The notes: generated by a model from the letters alone, not told the origin. A stretch of 64,000 nucleotides of DNA from Pacificispira sp002696645 (GCF_048892425.1 NZ_JBLZHU010000006.1:186001-250000); one strand, 5' to 3'. Counted from the first letter of the stretch, positions 52,157 through 62,337 are shown. Made by a program: numbers and translations.

Positions 52157-54628
52157 TTAGAACCTCGTTCCGAAGTTGAAGCGGAAAATTTCAGTATCAT
52201 CGAAATCTTCCTTTAACACGGCCTGAGAGAAATCAACCCGGATCGGGCCGAATGGCGAGACCCATTTGATACCGGTCCCCACTGACGCGCGTATTGAACC
52301 GGTATCCTGAATGGTCGTGCCACCGGAATCAACCCCCGAAAGATAACCGGCATCCGTAAAGACGGCCCCGGAAACACCGAATTCATCTGGAAGCCCTAGC
52401 GGGAAAACCAGTTCAATCGACCCATTGGCCATACGTTCCCCACCAAGGGAATCGCCACTGATGGAATCGCGCGGTCCAGCGCCCCCATTTGCGAAACCGC
52501 GCAGATTGTCACCGCCCAACAGGAAGCGGTCGTTCAATCGGATATCGTCGCCCAATCCGATCAATGACCCGACTTCAGCGCGGGTCACCAGACGCATCTC
52601 ATCGGTAATTGGCAGATAATGGGATCCTGACAGGGTAGACTTAAGATACCGCACAGACCCACCAAATCCGGCTAAATCGGTTCCCAGAGCAATAAGATAG
52701 CCATCGGTGGGGTCCAATCGGCTGTTCAGCTTATCATAGGTCAGTGTTTGCCCGAAAGTTGATACAAGATCGTCGCCGGCGGAGGCCTTCACGAAGCTAC
52801 TGGCATTTGGATCAACGTTTTCAATGGTTTCCTGGGAAAGGCGATAGCGAACCTGTTGCCGCCAGTCTTCATTGAAATCATATCCAAGACGAACGCCCGC
52901 GCCGGTTTCCTGACTGTCATAAGACGCAATATCCTGACGGTCGATAACGGTATGGAACAGGTCCAGGCCAGCTGAGAGCTCACGGTCCAGGAAATATGGT
53001 TCAGTGAAGGAAAAATCGATCGTCGTGCGACGCTGTGACAGCGTTGTCCCCAACCGCAGATCTTGACCCCGCCCCAGCAGATTGCGTTCCCGCATCTGAA
53101 TTTCACCCAAGGCGCCATCGGCTGTGGAGAACCCGGCCCCGATTGACAGTTCCCCTGTTGACTGTTCCTCGACATCAACCATTACGACGGTCTTGTCGGG
53201 GTCTGAACCAGGAACGTTCGTTACTTCAACATTAGAGAAGAAATTCAAATCCTCAATACGCTGACGGGAGCGGCGCAATTTGGTGGCGTTGAAGGCATCC
53301 CCTTCCACAAGCAGGAATTCGCGACGAACAACTTCGTCCAGGGTGCGCACGTTGCCGCGCACCTCAATACGCTCCACAAATACGCGTGGTGCTTCCTGAA
53401 TTTCAAAGGTGATATCAATCGTCAGCGCATCTTTATCGCGGTTTACGATGGGCCGAACATCCACAAACGCATAGCCCAAATCGCCCACGGCGTTTGTAAT
53501 GGCGACAATTGTGTCATCCACTGCATCGGCATTATACCAATCGCCGGTTTCCAACTCGATCACGGGCTTCAGAGTTTCCGGATCGATATCGGGAATCTTG
53601 GATGTCAGGTCAAACTTACCAAATTTGTAGCGCTCACCCTCATCCACTGTGAAGGTGATAAAAAAGTTTTCCTGGTCTTCCGAAAGCTCAGCAACGGCAG
53701 ACGACACCCGAAAATCAGCAAACCCGCTGGCGAGATAATGGCGACGGAGCAATTCCCGATCAAATGTCAGCTTGTCTGGATCATAGGTGTCAGAGCTGGA
53801 TAGGAAGCGGTACCAACGGGTCTCTTTGGTGACCAGCACTTCACGCAAGGCGCTGTCTGAGAAATACTTGTTCCCGACGAAACCGATGTTTTCAATGCCC
53901 GTCAATGCGCCTTCATTAATTTCAAAGACCAGATCGACCCTGTTCTGCTCCAACTGAATGACTTTGGGCTCAACCTTTGCGGCAAAACGACCGTGACGTC
54001 GATACAGATCAATAATGCGCTGAACATCGGTTTGAACCCGGGTGCGCGTATAAACGACGCGGGGACGCAATTGGGTTTCCGTCTGCAGCGTCTCATCATC
54101 CAGACGCTTGTTCCCCTCAAACGCGATTCGGTTGATGATCGGATTCTCTACCACCCGGATGGCCAGCGTATTGCCGCTCATCTGCATGCTGACATCGGCA
54201 AACAAGCCGGTTGCAAACAAGGTCTTCAACGCCTGGTTCACACCACGCGAATCAATCTGATCGCCTTCCCGCACACCAATATAGGAAAGAACGGTTTCAC
54301 GCTCGATCCGTTGGGTGCCCTCAACTTCGATGCGCGTGATCGTCGGGGATCCGGGCTGAACAGTATTTGAGCCCGACCCGGAAACACCCGGTGCCGTCCC
54401 CTGCGGTTGCGGGGCAACGATTGGCGGTACGGTTTGTGCGGCGGCGAAATCAACGGAGACTGTCAGCGGCAGAAGACATGCAACAAAACCACAGGCGAGC
54501 CGAAACGCATGACCCAGCCCAGTGTAACGCCTTTGTGGACCACCCTCAGACTTTTGTGCCACCACAAAGCCTGCAAGGTCCGCTTGCGTAATCTCAAGGC
54601 CGAAACCGTTATTGGAATTGTTCCTCAC
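52157..54628 (-). CDS. bamA: Outer-membrane protein assembly factor BamA
   Basis: An 823-residue Omp85-family protein. A signal region (LACGFVACLLPLTVSV) sits unusually deep, about 45 residues from the GTG start at 54628, which has AAGGG upstream; a longer frame reaches 54673. Five POTRA domains (about 90-430, starting ITRIEVEGTQRIERETVLSY) precede the 16-strand barrel, with the conserved GGDNLRGF and RVDFSQ-like strands and a final FRFNFGTRF. It inserts outer-membrane proteins. The long pre-signal segment may mean that the true start is further in. Confidence 0.94.
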   Translation of the reverse strand: MRNNSNNGFGLEITQADLAGFVVAQKSEGGPQRRYTGLGHAFRLACGFVACLLPLTVSVDFAAAQTVPPIVAPQPQGTAPGVSGSGSNTVQPGSPTITRIEVEGTQRIERETVLSYIGVREGDQIDSRGVNQALKTLFATGLFADVSMQMSGNTLAIRVVENPIINRIAFEGNKRLDDETLQTETQLRPRVVYTRTRVQTDVQRIIDLYRRHGRFAAKVEPKVIQLEQNRVDLVFEINEGALTGIENIGFVGNKYFSDSALREVLVTKETRWYRFLSSSDTYDPDKLTFDRELLRRHYLASGFADFRVSSAVAELSEDQENFFITFTVDEGERYKFGKFDLTSKIPDIDPETLKPVIELETGDWYNADAVDDTIVAITNAVGDLGYAFVDVRPIVNRDKDALTIDITFEIQEAPRVFVERIEVRGNVRTLDEVVRREFLLVEGDAFNATKLRRSRQRIEDLNFFSNVEVTNVPGSDPDKTVVMVDVEEQSTGELSIGAGFSTADGALGEIQMRERNLLGRGQDLRLGTTLSQRRTTIDFSFTEPYFLDRELSAGLDLFHTVIDRQDIASYDSQETGAGVRLGYDFNEDWRQQVRYRLSQETIENVDPNASSFVKASAGDDLVSTFGQTLTYDKLNSRLDPTDGYLIALGTDLAGFGGSVRYLKSTLSGSHYLPITDEMRLVTRAEVGSLIGLGDDIRLNDRFLLGGDNLRGFANGGAGPRDSISGDSLGGERMANGSIELVFPLGLPDEFGVSGAVFTDAGYLSGVDSGGTTIQDTGSIRASVGTGIKWVSPFGPIRVDFSQAVLKEDFDDTEIFRFNFGTRF

Positions 54629-54803
54629 CCACACGCCCTTTTTTTTCAAGCAACCGCACACAAAACGACACACTGGTGATTCAGCTTACACTGATCACAG
54701 CAGTGTTCATACCCTATCCTGAGTCCAGATTAAACCGGAAAATGCGATGTGAATCAAATTGCTTAGCCCGGATTCGTTATGTTCTCAAAACGCGATGGAA
54801 CAC

Positions 54804-55910
54804 CTATCCGGAGAAGCCCAGTAAAGTCGGGAGTTTCAGATCGTTTAATGTCACCAGGATCATCACGCCCAACAACAATGCCAATCCAGCCCGCAACATA
54901 TATTCCTGCATACGCTCGTTCAGGGGTTTTCCGCGTACAGCTTCGATCACATAGAACATTAGGTGTCCCCCATCCAGCATGGGGATGGGCAGCAGGTTCA
55001 ACAGCCCCAGATTGATGGACAGAACCGCCATGAAGACAACCAGATCCAGAGCGCCGCGCTGGGCCACCTGATTGGACATATCGACAATTTTTACTGGCCC
55101 GCCCATATCATCCAGGCTGCGGTTTCCAGTGATAATCTCCCCGATCGCAGAAAGCGTCAGGATGCTATAGTCCCAGGTTCGCTCAGCTGCCATTCCAACA
55201 GACTGAAAGGGTCCAAAGGTCACAACCTGGAACGGGGCATGGATACCAATCAAATAGGTTGACGACGCCTCGTTGAAATTTGGCTGCAAACGCTTGGTCA
55301 GGACCAGTCCGTCCCGGTCGACCTTAAGCAGAAGCTCCCGTCCCTCGCTGGATTGAACCGCATCAACCAGGCTCGCCCAATCGGGAATATCACGACCGTC
55401 AATGGACAGAATGCGATCGCCTTCCATCAACCCGGCCTGTTCTGCCGGGCTGTCGGCGACAATTGCGCCAATGCCATAGGTCGCAACATCTCTGGATTCA
55501 CGAATGCCCGCGCCGCCGAACAACAGCGCCAGAACTGCGATTGCGAATATGAAATTGGCCATTGGACCGGCCAGGACAATCGCAAAACGTTGGGCTAAGG
55601 TTTTATGATCAAAGGAAACAGCGCGATCTTCCTGGGTCATCGCCATGCCGGTTTCGCCCTGGACGGACTCCATGCTGTGTTCGCCATACATGCGAACATA
55701 TCCCCCCAGGGGAACGATGCTGAATTTCCATCGCGTTCCATGGCTGTCGGTCCAGCCGAACAATTCTTTGCCAAATCCGATTGAGAAAACCTCAATACGG
55801 ACCCCGCACCAACGCGCGACCAGATAGTGCCCCATTTCATGAACAAAGACCAAAATACAAAAAACAATCACGGCATTGAAATAACCGATGCCACCAATGA
55901 AAGAGTCCAT
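54804..55910 (-). CDS. rseP: RseP/site-2 intramembrane metalloprotease
   Basis: A 368-residue inner-membrane protease. The zinc site is HEMGH (H24, E25, H28) in the first membrane segment and LDGGH (D313) in the third. One PDZ domain lies at about 120-200 (YGIGAIVADSPAEQAGLMEGD), fewer than the two in E. coli. It cleaves anti-sigma factors and signal-peptide remnants. Between rseP and bamA lie 175 bases with no gene. Confidence 0.95.
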   Translation of the reverse strand: MDSFIGGIGYFNAVIVFCILVFVHEMGHYLVARWCGVRIEVFSIGFGKELFGWTDSHGTRWKFSIVPLGGYVRMYGEHSMESVQGETGMAMTQEDRAVSFDHKTLAQRFAIVLAGPMANFIFAIAVLALLFGGAGIRESRDVATYGIGAIVADSPAEQAGLMEGDRILSIDGRDIPDWASLVDAVQSSEGRELLLKVDRDGLVLTKRLQPNFNEASSTYLIGIHAPFQVVTFGPFQSVGMAAERTWDYSILTLSAIGEIITGNRSLDDMGGPVKIVDMSNQVAQRGALDLVVFMAVLSINLGLLNLLPIPMLDGGHLMFYVIEAVRGKPLNERMQEYMLRAGLALLLGVMILVTLNDLKLPTLLGFSG

Positions 55911-55925
55911 GTTGGGTCCTTACCT

Positions 55926-57092
55926 TTATTCCGCCGCCTGCGCGGTGAATTCCAATGCCCTCGCCCGGGCTTCTTCATCCAAGGCGAAAACAGCGTCCAA
56001 ATTGTCTAATGCGCGCGCCGGAATTGCATCGATAACACGTTCGACCGTTTCCCAGATATCGCAGAAACGTCCCTGCCCTTTCAGGAAAGCTGCAACCGCA
56101 ACCTCGTTCGCCGCATTCATGATACATGGGGCATGTGGCCCCGCGATCAAGGCATCCCGAGCCAATCGCAGAGAGGGAAAGCGCGCCGGATCAGGGGCTT
56201 CGAAATCCAATCGACAGGTTTCCAGAAAATTCAGTCTGGCAGATGGGCTTTCCATGCGATTGGGCCAGGCCAGGGTATTGGCAATTGGCGTTCGCATATC
56301 GGGGCTGCCCAGCTGAGCGAGAACCGATCCATCGGCATATTCAACCATGGAATGGATCACCGATTGCGGATGAACCACGATCTCAATTTTATCTTCCGGC
56401 ATATCGAAAAGATAATGCGCTTCAATCAGTTCCAGTCCCTTGTTCATCATACTGGCGGAGTCGATGGAGATTTTCGCCCCCATCGCCCAATTGGGATGGG
56501 CAACGGCCTGATCTGGTGTTGCCGCCACCATTTCCAGGGCGCTCCAGGTTCGGAACGGGCCACCAGACGCGGTCAGGATCAATCGTGAAATCGCAGCCCT
56601 GTTATGCGATTCGAAGACCTGAAATATCGCATTATGCTCTGAATCCACCGGCAGCAGCGTCGCGCCATGGGTGGCAACTTCCTGCATCATTAAAGGACCA
56701 GCTGAAACCAGACATTCTTTATTGGCGAAGGCAACACAGGTGCCGGTCCGAACCGCCGCCAAAGTCGGCTTCAGACCCACCGCGCCGACAATTGCTGCCA
56801 TGACATAATCCACTGGCTGTGAAGCCAGGTCGATGACCGCCGATTCCCCTGCAACGGCCATGCAATCACTGCCAGCCAATGCAGCCTTCAAATCAGCATA
56901 CAGCGCCTCATCCGCAATGGCGGCGACCTTGGCCCCAAACGCTTTGGCATCCCGCGCCAGGGCGGCAACATTGCGATGCGCGCTTAATCCATAGACATCA
57001 AACCGATCGGGCGCGCGACGAATAAGGTCCAGGGTGCTTTGCCCGACAGAGCCGGTTGCGCCCAGAATGGTCACGCGGCGTTTTCCCGTCAT
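55926..57092 (-). CDS. dxr: 1-deoxy-D-xylulose 5-phosphate reductoisomerase
   Basis: A 388-residue enzyme, the second step of the MEP isoprenoid pathway. The NADPH-binding start is VTILGATGSVGQSTLDLI; metal and substrate residues are in LPVDSEHNAIFQ, LTASGGPFR, WAMGAKISIDSASMMNKG and VHPQSVIHSMVEY. The ATG at 57092 overlaps the cdsA stop by four bases; an upstream frame to 57128 is unnecessary. Confidence 0.96.
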   Translation of the reverse strand: MTGKRRVTILGATGSVGQSTLDLIRRAPDRFDVYGLSAHRNVAALARDAKAFGAKVAAIADEALYADLKAALAGSDCMAVAGESAVIDLASQPVDYVMAAIVGAVGLKPTLAAVRTGTCVAFANKECLVSAGPLMMQEVATHGATLLPVDSEHNAIFQVFESHNRAAISRLILTASGGPFRTWSALEMVAATPDQAVAHPNWAMGAKISIDSASMMNKGLELIEAHYLFDMPEDKIEIVVHPQSVIHSMVEYADGSVLAQLGSPDMRTPIANTLAWPNRMESPSARLNFLETCRLDFEAPDPARFPSLRLARDALIAGPHAPCIMNAANEVAVAAFLKGQGRFCDIWETVERVIDAIPARALDNLDAVFALDEEARARALEFTAQAAE

Positions 57093-57952
57093 GGAATCAT
57101 GCCCCCAAACTCCTGATACAGCAGCCACGGCCCCAGCCCCAATAGGGATGCCCCCAGAAACCCGTCAAATCGATCCAGTAAGCCGCCATGACCGGGGATC
57201 AAGTTTCCGGAATCCTTTCGTCCCGCTCGGCGCTTCAACCAGGATTCCACCAGATCCCCAATTTGGGAGCACACGGATAATCCGGCCAACATCAGCACCA
57301 TTTCAAGTTCAGAATGCGGTACCAGGTCCCCATGGAACAGATAAATCGTCACCAAGCCCAAAATGATGGCGGAAACCACGCCCCCAATTGCGCCAGACCA
57401 TGTTTTGTTTGGACTGACCCTGGGGGCCAGCTTCGGCCCGCCAACAAGGCGTCCTGTAAAATAAGCCCCGATATCAGTACCGATCACCGCGGGCACCAAC
57501 AGGATAAGCGGCGGAATCGTGTAAAAATCTGCCCGCAACTCAGACAAAACCATTGTCAAACAGGCCAGACAAACTGACGCGGCGGCAACCATTCCCATGG
57601 GAAAGGCGCGCTTGCGCGTTGATGCCGCCCAGGCGACCAGCAGGGTCCCCGCCATCAATAATAAGGCAACCCAGACCGGAAATCCCTGATTCGGTAAGGC
57701 TGGGATCATCGCCAACAGACCAAGCGCGCATAACCCCATCGCAAGCAAACGCGGGCCAGTCCGCTGAACCCCGGTCAGATCCAGGGCCTCCCAGATCATG
57801 CCTGCGGCCATGGCTGCAACAAAGATAACAAAAAACGTGCCGCCCATATACAGCTCTATCGCGGCAATCAGGATCAGCACAAAGCCGGAAATGGCCCGAA
57901 CCTTCAGATCAGACGCAAGCTTGGGAGAAAGTGTCGGGGCCGGGTCGGTCAT
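57089..57952 (-). CDS. cdsA: Phosphatidate cytidylyltransferase
   Basis: A 287-residue inner-membrane enzyme making CDP-diacylglycerol from phosphatidic acid and CTP. About eight membrane segments; the signature near the C-terminus reads RKDSGNLIPGHGGLLDRFD, preceded by RVSPNKTWSGAIGG. Overlaps uppS and dxr by four bases each, so translation is coupled. Confidence 0.95.
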   Translation of the reverse strand: MTDPAPTLSPKLASDLKVRAISGFVLILIAAIELYMGGTFFVIFVAAMAAGMIWEALDLTGVQRTGPRLLAMGLCALGLLAMIPALPNQGFPVWVALLLMAGTLLVAWAASTRKRAFPMGMVAAASVCLACLTMVLSELRADFYTIPPLILLVPAVIGTDIGAYFTGRLVGGPKLAPRVSPNKTWSGAIGGVVSAIILGLVTIYLFHGDLVPHSELEMVLMLAGLSVCSQIGDLVESWLKRRAGRKDSGNLIPGHGGLLDRFDGFLGASLLGLGPWLLYQEFGGMIP

Positions 57953-58692
57953 GCGTAATGCGCGGTCGTGCCATAGCGTCGATCACGGCGGCGAAAATCA
58001 TCTACCGCCTGCTGAAACGCTAATTTGTCAAAGTCAGGCCAGAATACATCGGTAAAGAACAGTTCTGCATAGGCACATTGCCACAGCAGAAAATTACTGA
58101 TGCGTTTTTCACCGCTGGTGCGAATGATCAGATCCGGATCGGGCAATCCCACCGACCAGAGGTAATTTTCAAACAGGGCCTCATTAACGGCGTCAGGCTC
58201 CAGCAATCCTAATTTCACAGATTGCGCAATCCGCCGGGCCGCATCGGTGATTTCCGCCCGACCGCCATAGGACAGCGCAAGCGTTAGGGTCTGGCGTGAG
58301 TTATGCTCTGTGGTGCGTTCCGCCTCTTCCACCAATTTCTGAATATCGGGGGCCAGACGTTTACGCTCCCCAATCACCCGAAAGCGGATATTCTTGCCGT
58401 GCAATTCCGCAATTTCAGACTTCAGATAGCGACGCAATAGGCCCATCAGATCACTGATTTCGGTTTCCGGCCGGCGCCAGTTTTCGGACGAGAAACTAAA
58501 CAGGGTCAGATACTCGATCCCCATATCGCCCGCAGCCTCGACCGCTGCCCGCACAGCCTCTGCCCCTTTACGGTGCCCGGCCAGCCTAGGAAGGCCCCGC
58601 TGTTTAGCCCATCGACCGTTGCCATCCATAATGATTGCAACATGTTTTGGCGTGGGTTTGGTGTCGTGATCTGCATCCATGCTAAAGACCAT
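57949..58692 (-). CDS. uppS: Undecaprenyl diphosphate synthase
   Basis: A 247-residue cis-prenyltransferase making the lipid carrier for cell wall and polysaccharides. Motifs: HVAIIMDGNGRWAKQRG with the catalytic Asp near residue 23, GHRKGAEAV, FSFSSENWRRP and RTSGEKRISNFLLWQCAYAE. The start is uncertain between ATG 58692 and an ATG four codons later; neither has a clear ribosome-binding site. Confidence 0.96.
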   Translation of the reverse strand: MVFSMDADHDTKPTPKHVAIIMDGNGRWAKQRGLPRLAGHRKGAEAVRAAVEAAGDMGIEYLTLFSFSSENWRRPETEISDLMGLLRRYLKSEIAELHGKNIRFRVIGERKRLAPDIQKLVEEAERTTEHNSRQTLTLALSYGGRAEITDAARRIAQSVKLGLLEPDAVNEALFENYLWSVGLPDPDLIIRTSGEKRISNFLLWQCAYAELFFTDVFWPDFDKLAFQQAVDDFRRRDRRYGTTAHYA

Positions 58693-58718
58693 TTTTGGGA
58701 AGGAGTAAGCTTGATCCG

Positions 58719-59273
58719 TTAGACCTGCATGATGTCCTTTTCTTTTTCAGCCAGGGCTGCATCGACCTTGGCGACGAACTCATCGGTCAATTTCTGAATA
58801 TCATCCTGGCCTTTATGCAGCTCATCCTGACCGATATCACCGTCTTTTTCTTCCCGCTTCAGGGTATCGATCCCGTCGCGGCGAATATTGCGGATCGCAA
58901 TGCGTGCCTGTTCCGCATATTTGCCGGCAACCTTTGTCAATTCGGCGCGGCGTTCCTGGTTTAATTCCGGCAAGGGAATACGCATCACCGTGCCTTCAGT
59001 CATGGGATTAAGGCCCAGATCTGATTCACGAATCGCCTTTTCAACCGCCTTTACCATGCTGTTATCCCAAACCGTGACCATCAACATGCGGGGTTCAGGA
59101 GCGGAAATGCTGGCCACCTGATTAAGCGGCATTGAGGCACCATAGGCGTCAACATGGATGGGGGTCAGCAGGTCCGTAGAGGCGCGCCCAGTCCGCAAAC
59201 CCTGAAATTCCGTCGCCAATGCATCAAGTGCCCCATCCATACGACGGCGCAGATCTTTAATTTTTGCAGACAT
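58719..59273 (-). CDS. frr: Ribosome recycling factor
   Basis: A 184-residue RRF that, with EF-G, splits post-termination ribosomes. Typical stretches: FQGLRTGRASTDLL, LNQVASISAPEPRML, NPMTEGTVMRIPLPELNQERR and AIRNIRRDGIDTLKREEKDG. GGGAAAG precedes the ATG at 59273; a GTG five codons upstream also opens the frame. Lies between pyrH and uppS. Confidence 0.96.
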   Translation of the reverse strand: MSAKIKDLRRRMDGALDALATEFQGLRTGRASTDLLTPIHVDAYGASMPLNQVASISAPEPRMLMVTVWDNSMVKAVEKAIRESDLGLNPMTEGTVMRIPLPELNQERRAELTKVAGKYAEQARIAIRNIRRDGIDTLKREEKDGDIGQDELHKGQDDIQKLTDEFVAKVDAALAEKEKDIMQV

Positions 59274-59371
59274 ATCGTTCTTTCCCACTAATCTGGATCC
59301 CCTTGGGATCTCTTTGATTGCTTAAACCGTGATCCTTTTAACTGGTTTGCCCGGTTGGGTCCAACCGATCA

Positions 59372-60106
59372 TCACACAGCGTCCGTAACAATGGTGAAGC
59401 GCCCTTGGCCGCACACAACCTTTGCAAACGCACCTGGATCATAAAGCGAGAAAACCAGGATCGGAATATTGCGCTCGCGTGACAAAGTTATGGCGGAGGC
59501 ATCCATGACCTGTAAATCATCGGTCAAAACCTGATGATAGCTTAATCGATCATATCGTGTCGCGGTGCTGTCCTTCATCGGATCCGCTGTATAAACCCCA
59601 TCCACCTTCGTTGCCTTCAACATCGCATCGCAGTCCATTTCGGATGCGCGCAGGGCAGCGGCTGTATCTGTGGTGAAGAAAGGATTTCCTGTGCCCGCAG
59701 CGAATATGACAATGCGGCCCTTTTCCATGTGGCGCGTGGCGCGGCGGCGGATATAGGGCTCGCACACCGTTGCCATGGGAATAGCGGATTGAACGCGTGT
59801 CGGAACGCCCTTGGCCTCAAGGGCCGCCTGCATTGCCAAGGCATTCATGACCGTAGCCAGCATTCCCATGTAATCGGCCGTGGTGCGTTCCATTCCCTTA
59901 GCCGCGCCCGAAACTCCGCGAAAGATGTTGCCCCCGCCGATGACCAGACAGATTTCACAGCCCATTGAGCGCACGCTGATAATCTCGTCTGCGATTCGCC
60001 CCACTATTTCCGGATCTAATCCAAATTCCCTATCCCCCATCAGGGCCTCGCCGGAGATTTTCAACAAAACACGTTTGTAGACAAGGGTCCCGGTTTCGGT
60101 GGGCAT
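59372..60106 (-). CDS. pyrH: Uridylate kinase
   Basis: A 244-residue amino-acid-kinase-fold enzyme that phosphorylates UMP to UDP. YKRVLLKISGEALMG, EICLVIGGGNIFRG and FAAGTGNPFFTTDTAAALRA are diagnostic. GGAG is best spaced for the ATG at 60106; one two codons earlier (60112) is possible. It follows tsf across 143 bases that contain a terminator. Confidence 0.96.
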   Translation of the reverse strand: MPTETGTLVYKRVLLKISGEALMGDREFGLDPEIVGRIADEIISVRSMGCEICLVIGGGNIFRGVSGAAKGMERTTADYMGMLATVMNALAMQAALEAKGVPTRVQSAIPMATVCEPYIRRRATRHMEKGRIVIFAAGTGNPFFTTDTAAALRASEMDCDAMLKATKVDGVYTADPMKDSTATRYDRLSYHQVLTDDLQVMDASAITLSRERNIPILVFSLYDPGAFAKVVCGQGRFTIVTDAV

Positions 60107-60198
60107 ACACATTCTCCACGGATCAGATCTTTGGGGCGGGATTATTCCAGCGGGCGCATTGTGGCCTGAGCCCCCGATTCAGGCAAAACAAAAGCAAC

Positions 60199-60235
60199 AA
60201 AAAAGGGCCGCCCCAATCTGGAAGCGGCCCCCTTT
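60199..60235 (-). terminator. Intrinsic terminator between tsf and pyrH
   Basis: On the minus strand a GC-rich stem (GGGGGCCGCTTCC against a GG-GGCGGCCC arm, 60204-60232) is followed by CCTTTTTTG. It ends the rpsB-tsf transcript, at least partly. Confidence 0.75.
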
Positions 60236-60249
60236 TAAAGCAGTCAGGA

Positions 60250-61176
60250 TCAGCCTTTGACGGCAGCTGCGACTTCTGCTGCGAAGTCTTCTTCCTTCTT
60301 TTCGATGCCTTCACCCAGGACATAGCGCGTAAAAGCGCTCAGTTTAACAGGGGCACCGACATCTGCTGCGGCGTTTTCCACCACTTTGCGAACCTTGGTT
60401 TCACCGTCGATCACGAATACCTGCTCCAGCAGCACTACTTCTTCATAGTATTTGCGGATACGGCCTTCGACCATTTTCTCAATGATGTTTTCAGGCTTAC
60501 CTGATTCGCGAGCCTGTTCGACCAGCACGGCGCGTTCCCGCTCCAGATTGCTGGAATCGACATCTTCAATATTCAGGGCTTCAGGCTTGGCGGCTGCGAT
60601 ATGCATCGCAATCTGCTTACCCAAGGCTTCCAGCTTCGCCTTGTCGCCGGTTGATTCCAGGGCGACCAGAACACCGATCTTACCCAGGCCCGGTGCAACC
60701 GCGCTGTGAATATAACCCGCGACCACGCCATCATTGACCGACAGCGCCGTGCAGCGACGGAAGCTCATATTCTCGCCAATGGTTGCGATGTTATGGGTCA
60801 GCTGTTCCTGAACCGTGCGACCCGTTTCGGGATAGGCTGCGGTCAGGACCTTCTCTGCATTGCCATTTTCCGTCAATGCGATCATGGCGACGTCGCTTAC
60901 AAATGTCTGGAAGCCTTCGTTACGGGCAACAAAGTCAGTTTCCGCATTGATTTCCAACAGCGCGCCCTTGGTCCCGTCGGTAACGACCGAAACCAGGCCA
61001 TCGGCGGCAACGCGTCCGGCTTTCTTGGCAGCAGCGGCAAGGCCCTTGGTGCGCAGCCAATCCACTGCGGCATCCATATTGCCATCGGTTTCTGCCAATG
61101 CTTTCTTACAATCCATCATGCCTGCGCCGGTCGTATCGCGCAGTTCCTTCACCATGCCTGCCGTAATCTGGCCCAT
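60250..61176 (-). CDS. tsf: Elongation factor Ts
   Basis: A 308-residue nucleotide-exchange factor for EF-Tu. The N-terminal UBA-like domain contains VKELRDTTGAGMMDCKKAL, and the core begins INAETDFVARNEGF. GAGGAG lies before the ATG. It follows rpsB with a 127-base gap on the same strand, the usual pairing. Confidence 0.97.
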   Translation of the reverse strand: MGQITAGMVKELRDTTGAGMMDCKKALAETDGNMDAAVDWLRTKGLAAAAKKAGRVAADGLVSVVTDGTKGALLEINAETDFVARNEGFQTFVSDVAMIALTENGNAEKVLTAAYPETGRTVQEQLTHNIATIGENMSFRRCTALSVNDGVVAGYIHSAVAPGLGKIGVLVALESTGDKAKLEALGKQIAMHIAAAKPEALNIEDVDSSNLERERAVLVEQARESGKPENIIEKMVEGRIRKYYEEVVLLEQVFVIDGETKVRKVVENAAADVGAPVKLSAFTRYVLGEGIEKKEEDFAAEVAAAVKG

Positions 61177-61303
61177 GGAAATGCTCCTCTCGTCTCTCGG
61201 TTCAAATTGTTAGGCTACGGGAACAACGGTTCGCCGCGCGTCCCGTCGCTGTGCCACAGAATTGTGACAAAGTGACGGTCGCGACAAATATTCCCGACGA
61301 TCC

Positions 61304-62161
61304 TCAGACTTTTGCGTCGTCTTGTGCCGGTGCGTCTTCTGCTGCGGCTTCTTCAACAGCAGGGGCTGCCGTTTCTTCTGCAACAGGGGCCTCAGCCGAT
61401 TCTGCTTCCAGGGCAGGTTCAACAGCAGGTTCAGCCGCCGCACCCAGATCAACACCCGAAGCCGTCATCGATTCCTGCAATCCACCCAGAACCGCACCCG
61501 CGACCAGATCGCAGTACAGGTTAATGGCGCGCATGGCATCATCGTTGCCCGGTACCGGGAAGGTCACGCCATCTGGATCAGAATTGGAATCGAGGATCGC
61601 AATAACCGGAATATTCAGGTTGTTGGCTTCCTTGATCGCAATTGATTCCTTGTTGGTATCGACGATGAAGATAACGTCCGGGACGTTGCTCATGTCCTTG
61701 ATACCGCCCAGGGCGCGATCCAGCTTTTCCTTTTCGCGTTCCAGACCCAGGCGCTCGCGCTTGGTCAGGCCTTGCAGGTTTGCTTCGTCTTCGAACTGGG
61801 ATTCCAGAGTCTTCAGACGCTTGATTGAATTTGCGATTGTCTTCCAGTTGGTCAGCATGCCGCCCAACCAACGGTGATTGACATAGTACTGACCGCATTT
61901 CAGGGCGTTTTCAGCCACGATGGACTGTGCCTGACGCTTGGTGCCGACGAACAGCACGCGACCGCCAGCAGCAGCAACACGGCCGACTTCTTCCAGCGCG
62001 CGGGTCAGCATTGGAACAGACTGTTCCAGGTCAATGATATGAATGCCATTGCGTTCGCCAAAGATGAACGGTTTCATCTTCGGGTTCCAGCGACGGGTGG
62101 TGTGTCCGAAATGGACGCCAGCTTCAAGCAACTGACGCATGGTAAAAGTTGGCACGGCCAT
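61304..62161 (-). CDS. rpsB: Ribosomal protein S2
   Basis: A 285-residue S2. The start MAVPTFTMRQLLEAGVHFGH has AAGGAG just upstream; the frame could extend to 62233 without support. RRWNPKMKPFIFGERNGIHIIDL and PGNDDAMRAI are conserved. The last about 45 residues form an Ala/Glu-rich acidic tail absent from E. coli S2 but common in alphaproteobacteria. Confidence 0.97.
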   Translation of the reverse strand: MAVPTFTMRQLLEAGVHFGHTTRRWNPKMKPFIFGERNGIHIIDLEQSVPMLTRALEEVGRVAAAGGRVLFVGTKRQAQSIVAENALKCGQYYVNHRWLGGMLTNWKTIANSIKRLKTLESQFEDEANLQGLTKRERLGLEREKEKLDRALGGIKDMSNVPDVIFIVDTNKESIAIKEANNLNIPVIAILDSNSDPDGVTFPVPGNDDAMRAINLYCDLVAGAVLGGLQESMTASGVDLGAAAEPAVEPALEAESAEAPVAEETAAPAVEEAAAEDAPAQDDAKV

Positions 62162-62210
62162 AAAATGGCTCCTTTGCTTCTCCGGTTGATCCTCCACGAA
62201 GCCTTGGTTA

Positions 62211-62231
62211 GCCAGGATTTTATCCCCTGGC
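62211..62231 (-). promoter_or_regulatory. Hairpin in the rpsB leader
   Basis: GCCAGG and CCTGGC form a perfect 6-bp stem with a nine-base AT-rich loop, about 50 bases upstream of rpsB. It could be part of an autoregulatory S2-binding leader; no more than the stem is seen. Confidence 0.35.
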
Positions 62232-62337
62232 ACCGGACGGAACGGACCCTATGACGGCCACATCCCGGAAGCTCCGTGTGTGTGTTGAGCGCGGCTATAA
62301 ACCGCCACCCCTTAGAATGCAAGCAAACTTGTGACGA

